This document shows, one piece after another, positions 61,635-64,000 of a stretch of 64,000 nt of DNA (positions are counted from its first letter, which is position 1; the number at the start of each line of letters is the position of its first letter). Under the pieces are notes generated by a model. The model searched no databases. It was given only the letters and a program-made list of their open reading frames with translations, and was not told the DNA's origin. The translations under genes and the position numbers were made by a program. The stretch comes from Sinomonas humi (GTDB lineage: Bacteria > Actinomycetota > Actinomycetes > Actinomycetales > Micrococcaceae), in the NCBI RefSeq assembly GCF_000802235.1, contig NZ_JTDL01000144.1, positions 62,001 through 126,000 of the forward strand, given 5' to 3'.

Positions 61635-62444
61635 TCACGTGCACTGCCCGCAGCGGAAGGTCAGCAGGACGATCTGCGCGTCGGGATTGTCGTAATTGCA
61701 GGAAAAGAGAACAACTTGGCAGGGATCATTTGAGAAGGAAAAAGCCTTGGACTTGTCGACGATCCTGCGGTCAGCCAGAGCACAGGCCACCGTGCTCCCG
61801 TTGGCCTCGGTCAGCGACGCTGGCTGCCCTACCGCCCAGCCGGGATAGCTCAGGCGGTTGAACGGGAACGTCGCGTCGGTGCAGAGAGCCACCTGCTGAT
61901 GGCACGTGTGCCCGGCCAGGACCACCGGCCGCACGCTCGCCGACTCGCCCGTCCCAACCAGCCAGTGCCCCACCGGATCGAATCCGTTGGCATCCAGCGG
62001 CGGGTCGACGGTCTGGCTGGCGCTCCACTGCATCGGCACGATGTCGACGCTCAGTCCGGCAGCCGGCCACGCGAAATGCCGCGGCGGCAGGGCTGTGGGC
62101 TGGAGTGCGGCGCTCGTGAGTGTCCCCCCGGACCGCGCGGGTGCCGCTGGTGAGGCCGTACCCGTCGCCTTGGGCGAGCCGGCCGAGGAATCTGGGCTGG
62201 GAGTAGCAGGGCCGGGAGTAGCAGGGCCGGCGGGAGCTGGGCTGGAAGAAGAAGCGGCAGGGGCAGAGCCAGCCCCCTCGGCAGGCTGCGCCAGCTGCTG
62301 CGCTGCCTGCGCCCGGAGCTCCTGCCGCTCCCGGTCCCCCAGACCGTGCAAGCCGGCGAACACCGCGAGGGCGGCTGCGAGGCCGAGGGCCGCAGTACGG
62401 GCCCACCACCCCCAGCCTTTCCCCCGCATTCTCCGCCGGACCAT
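61635..62444 (-). CDS. Sortase-like transpeptidase, cysteine-rich
   Basis: 269 residues. Basic N-terminus, one membrane helix (about 14-33), a long A/P/S-rich linker (about 45-115), then a sortase barrel (about 120-269) with catalytic His in VVLAGHTCH, Cys in VVLFSCNYD and Arg in LLTFRCGQC, the order of class E/F sortases. Extra cysteines (CHQQVALC, NDPC, CGQC) suggest disulfides, unusual for sortases. ATG 62444 has GAGGGGAA upstream; an in-frame start 36 bases earlier lacks a site. Pairs with the repeat-rich protein gene downstream. Confidence 0.75.
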   Translation of the reverse strand: MVRRRMRGKGWGWWARTAALGLAAALAVFAGLHGLGDRERQELRAQAAQQLAQPAEGAGSAPAASSSSPAPAGPATPGPATPSPDSSAGSPKATGTASPAAPARSGGTLTSAALQPTALPPRHFAWPAAGLSVDIVPMQWSASQTVDPPLDANGFDPVGHWLVGTGESASVRPVVLAGHTCHQQVALCTDATFPFNRLSYPGWAVGQPASLTEANGSTVACALADRRIVDKSKAFSFSNDPCQVVLFSCNYDNPDAQIVLLTFRCGQCT

Positions 62445-62742
62445 TTTTCCCCTCGATATTGCTATCCCCAGCCATGGCAAATGAAGATTCGAGGATGCCC
62501 GCGGGCCTCCTCGAATTCCTCAGGGGTTCGGCATTTCCCAAATTCGATGACCCAAATTTGCGGTCAATACCGAACCTCATGCCATCCAGTACATCGGGGG
62601 AATGAGGCCGGGTCACCAGTAGTCGGTACCCGGCTTCGGAGGGTGGTTCGGCGGGGGCCTCCGGCGAGTACGCAGAAAGGCTCCCTGGGAGTACGCGGAC
62701 GGACTACGCAGCTCCGGCGCCGAGATCTGCCAGTACTTGGAT

Positions 62743-62777
62743 GAGGCCCGGAGCGGTCGCAACCGGCTCCGGGCCTC
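62743..62777. terminator. 12-base-stem hairpin
   Basis: GAGGCCCGGAGC / GCTCCGGGCCTC with inner GGT/ACC pairing. Position between the sortase promoter and the glycosyltransferase end; a terminator or RNA structure. Confidence 0.5.
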
Positions 62778-62900
62778 GAACGGATAGAGGGCCCTGGTCT
62801 CGAGAGGCCCGATTCATGGGCACCTCACAGAGCAGCCACCAAAGAGGGGCCTCCAGACCTGAGGGACGCAGGGCTGTGGGCTCACGGGAGGGAGGCCATC

Positions 62901-62930
62901 GGACGACGGCGGGGCTCCGCGCCGTCGTCC
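62901..62930 (-). terminator. Hairpin downstream of glycosyltransferase
   Basis: GGACGACGGC / GCCGTCGTCC, 10-base stem, 10-base loop, about 100 bases past the stop on the minus strand; a smaller hairpin at 62979-62998 is nearer. Confidence 0.5.
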
Positions 62931-63032
62931 GGCTCACCTCCCGCGGTGGGCAGGGCCCGGCCCGTCACTCCCGAGCCTCTCCGGCGCCTTTGCCGGAGGG
63001 GCAGGAGGGTGACGGGAGAAATCGTCGTCGCG

Positions 63033-64000
63033 CTATGCCTCCCTCCACTGGGCCCTCAGCGGAGCGGACACCTCGGCCTCCGCGTGCGCGAGCTGGCGGC
63101 CTCGGAGGTAGCCCGCAGTCGTGAAGGCTAGGACAGCGAGCACGGCTCCCGCCCTGCTGAGCCCGTCCAGATTGCGTTCGACAACCGACTCGCTCACCCC
63201 GGAAAGCACTGCCCGAGGGAGCACGCGCCGAACGTAGCGGCGTTCCGCCCCCAGCGTCCGCTTCTGCCCTACGAGCTGGCTCACTTGGGCCTTGGAGATC
63301 CCCTCAGACCACGAACGGGACAGCATATACCTGAGCGTCCCCCGGGCGGCCGGTACAAAGTGGTGCACGACGGCGGCGGGCTCGTAGACGACCCGCGTTC
63401 CTGGGGTGCCGATGGTCGAACGGATGCAGATCTCGGTCTCTTCACAGCCCAGCGGCAGTGCTCCCTGGCGGCCAAGCGTGGCGTTGAAGCCTCCGACCTG
63501 CAGGAGCACATCCCGGCGGAACGACATATTGGCGCCGATGACGTTGCGCACCTCTGACGCGACCCTCGGCAGTCCACGATGGCTGCAGCCCACGATCCAG
63601 TCCAGCTCTTCCGCGAAGTGCGCAGGGCGCCCCGCTTCCCACACGGGTTCCGCACGGCCACCGACCGCCAGGACGTCGGGATCGTCGTAGAACACGACAA
63701 GCCGCTCGAGCCAATCGGGTGCGGCTTCGGCATCGTCATCGAGGAACGCCACGAGCTCGGACGTCGCCAGCCCCACGCCCGTGTTCCTGGCCCCGGAGAG
63801 TCCCTGGGGCCCGGAGTTCTCCACAATGACTGCGTCCCGCACGGTCTCCATGAGGCGCTTGTACAGGTCGGGGTTGTGGTCGACGACCACGAGGATCTGC
63901 TGCACGGGGTAGGTCTGCGCATGCACGGAGCCGATGACATTAACGAGCAGGTCCCAGCGCTCCATCGTGTAGGAGCAGATGACGACCGATACGGTGGGTG
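63033..64000 (-). CDS. Glycosyltransferase family 2, N-terminus cut by window edge
   Basis: Partial gene; the frame stays open to 64000, where it reads VSVVICSYTMERWDLLVNVIGSV, the start of a GT2 fold, so only a few residues are missing. GT-A features: nucleotide-sugar loop ENSGPQGLSGARNTGV, metal-binding DDD in VAFLDDDAEAAPDWLERL, and GCEETEICIR (the ED of GT2). The C-terminal part (about 270-300) has a weakly hydrophobic segment. Likely transfers sugars to cell-wall or capsular polymers; sugar and acceptor not known. Confidence 0.85.
   Translation of the reverse strand, partial: PTVSVVICSYTMERWDLLVNVIGSVHAQTYPVQQILVVVDHNPDLYKRLMETVRDAVIVENSGPQGLSGARNTGVGLATSELVAFLDDDAEAAPDWLERLVVFYDDPDVLAVGGRAEPVWEAGRPAHFAEELDWIVGCSHRGLPRVASEVRNVIGANMSFRRDVLLQVGGFNATLGRQGALPLGCEETEICIRSTIGTPGTRVVYEPAAVVHHFVPAARGTLRYMLSRSWSEGISKAQVSQLVGQKRTLGAERRYVRRVLPRAVLSGVSESVVERNLDGLSRAGAVLAVLAFTTAGYLRGRQLAHAEAEVSAPLRAQWREA

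Larger units (their letters stand above)
62445..63032. other. 588-base gap with three hairpins, no gene
   Basis: No supported reading frame. Hairpins: GAGGCCCGGAGC / GCTCCGGGCCTC (62743-62777, 12-base stem), GGACGACGGC / GCCGTCGTCC (62901-62930), and CTCCGGC / GCCGGAG (62979-62998). The left part is probably the sortase promoter region; the right part terminates the glycosyltransferase transcript. Confidence 0.6.

Overview
The window is high-GC actinobacterial chromosomal DNA, most likely from the Micrococcaceae (Arthrobacter/Sinomonas-like). This rests on recognising protein families and gene neighbourhoods; no database search was run. Supporting marks are dense gene packing with ATGA/GTGA/TGATG overlaps, frequent GTG starts, many apparently leaderless genes with a TAnnnT box 6-7 bases before the start codon, and actinobacterial types such as a split acyl-CoA carboxylase (biotin carboxylase-BCCP, carboxyltransferase and epsilon subunit) and an HemD-winged-helix fusion. 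Housekeeping genes (gatCAB, ligA, birA, mfd, nhaA) argue for chromosome rather than plasmid.

Layout. 1-4540 is an accessory island with visibly less GC-biased codons: about 600 bases without a supported gene, then a six-gene set that reads as a circular (head-to-tail cyclised) bacteriocin cluster: an 89-residue precursor resembling enterocin AS-48, a SpoIIM/DUF95 membrane protein, two small membrane proteins, a 501-residue polytopic membrane protein and an ABC ATPase. 4578-14002 holds a LysR regulator, a membrane protein, a VOC protein, gatCAB, and a citrate transporter divergent from a CitA/CitB-type two-component system. 14108-21253 is one tightly overlapping minus-strand run: birA, PH-domain protein, adenylate cyclase, PP2C phosphatase, ligA, inositol monophosphatase, GNAT. 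21304-34094 covers an HSDL2-like SDR, the carboxyltransferase and epsilon subunits, a DUF885 protein, a dicarboxylate/amino-acid symporter, TetR-MMPL, maf and the biotin carboxylase. 34208-51460 is dominated by nitrate assimilation (narK, nitrate reductase and its flavoprotein, nirD divergent from nirB, cobA, hemD), interleaved with a transporter, hemerythrin, LpdA, purine nucleoside phosphorylase and a phosphohexomutase. 51593-64000 has deoC, an AbiEi-like/nuclease-fold protein, mfd, vanZ-like, DUF2505, nhaA, a sortase beside a repeat-rich secreted protein, and a GT2 glycosyltransferase that runs off the right edge.

How the genes work together. NarK imports nitrate, the molybdenum reductase and its NAD(P)H flavoprotein make nitrite, NirBD makes ammonium, and CobA/HemD supply siroheme for NirB; GlnR-type half-sites lie between nirD and nirB. 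The carboxyltransferase and biotin carboxylase loci, 8 kb apart, share a TGTAGG-type palindrome, and the biotin ligase that modifies the carboxylase lies next to the first of them.

Two observations stand out. The first is the bacteriocin cluster. The second is a set of short tandem repeat families with periods of 31-32 bases (one of 22-23) that sit just past gene 3' ends, usually in the sense direction of the gene; the largest carries ACCTCCC, the complement of a Shine-Dalgarno sequence. I saw no tRNA, rRNA, CRISPR array or intact insertion sequence.
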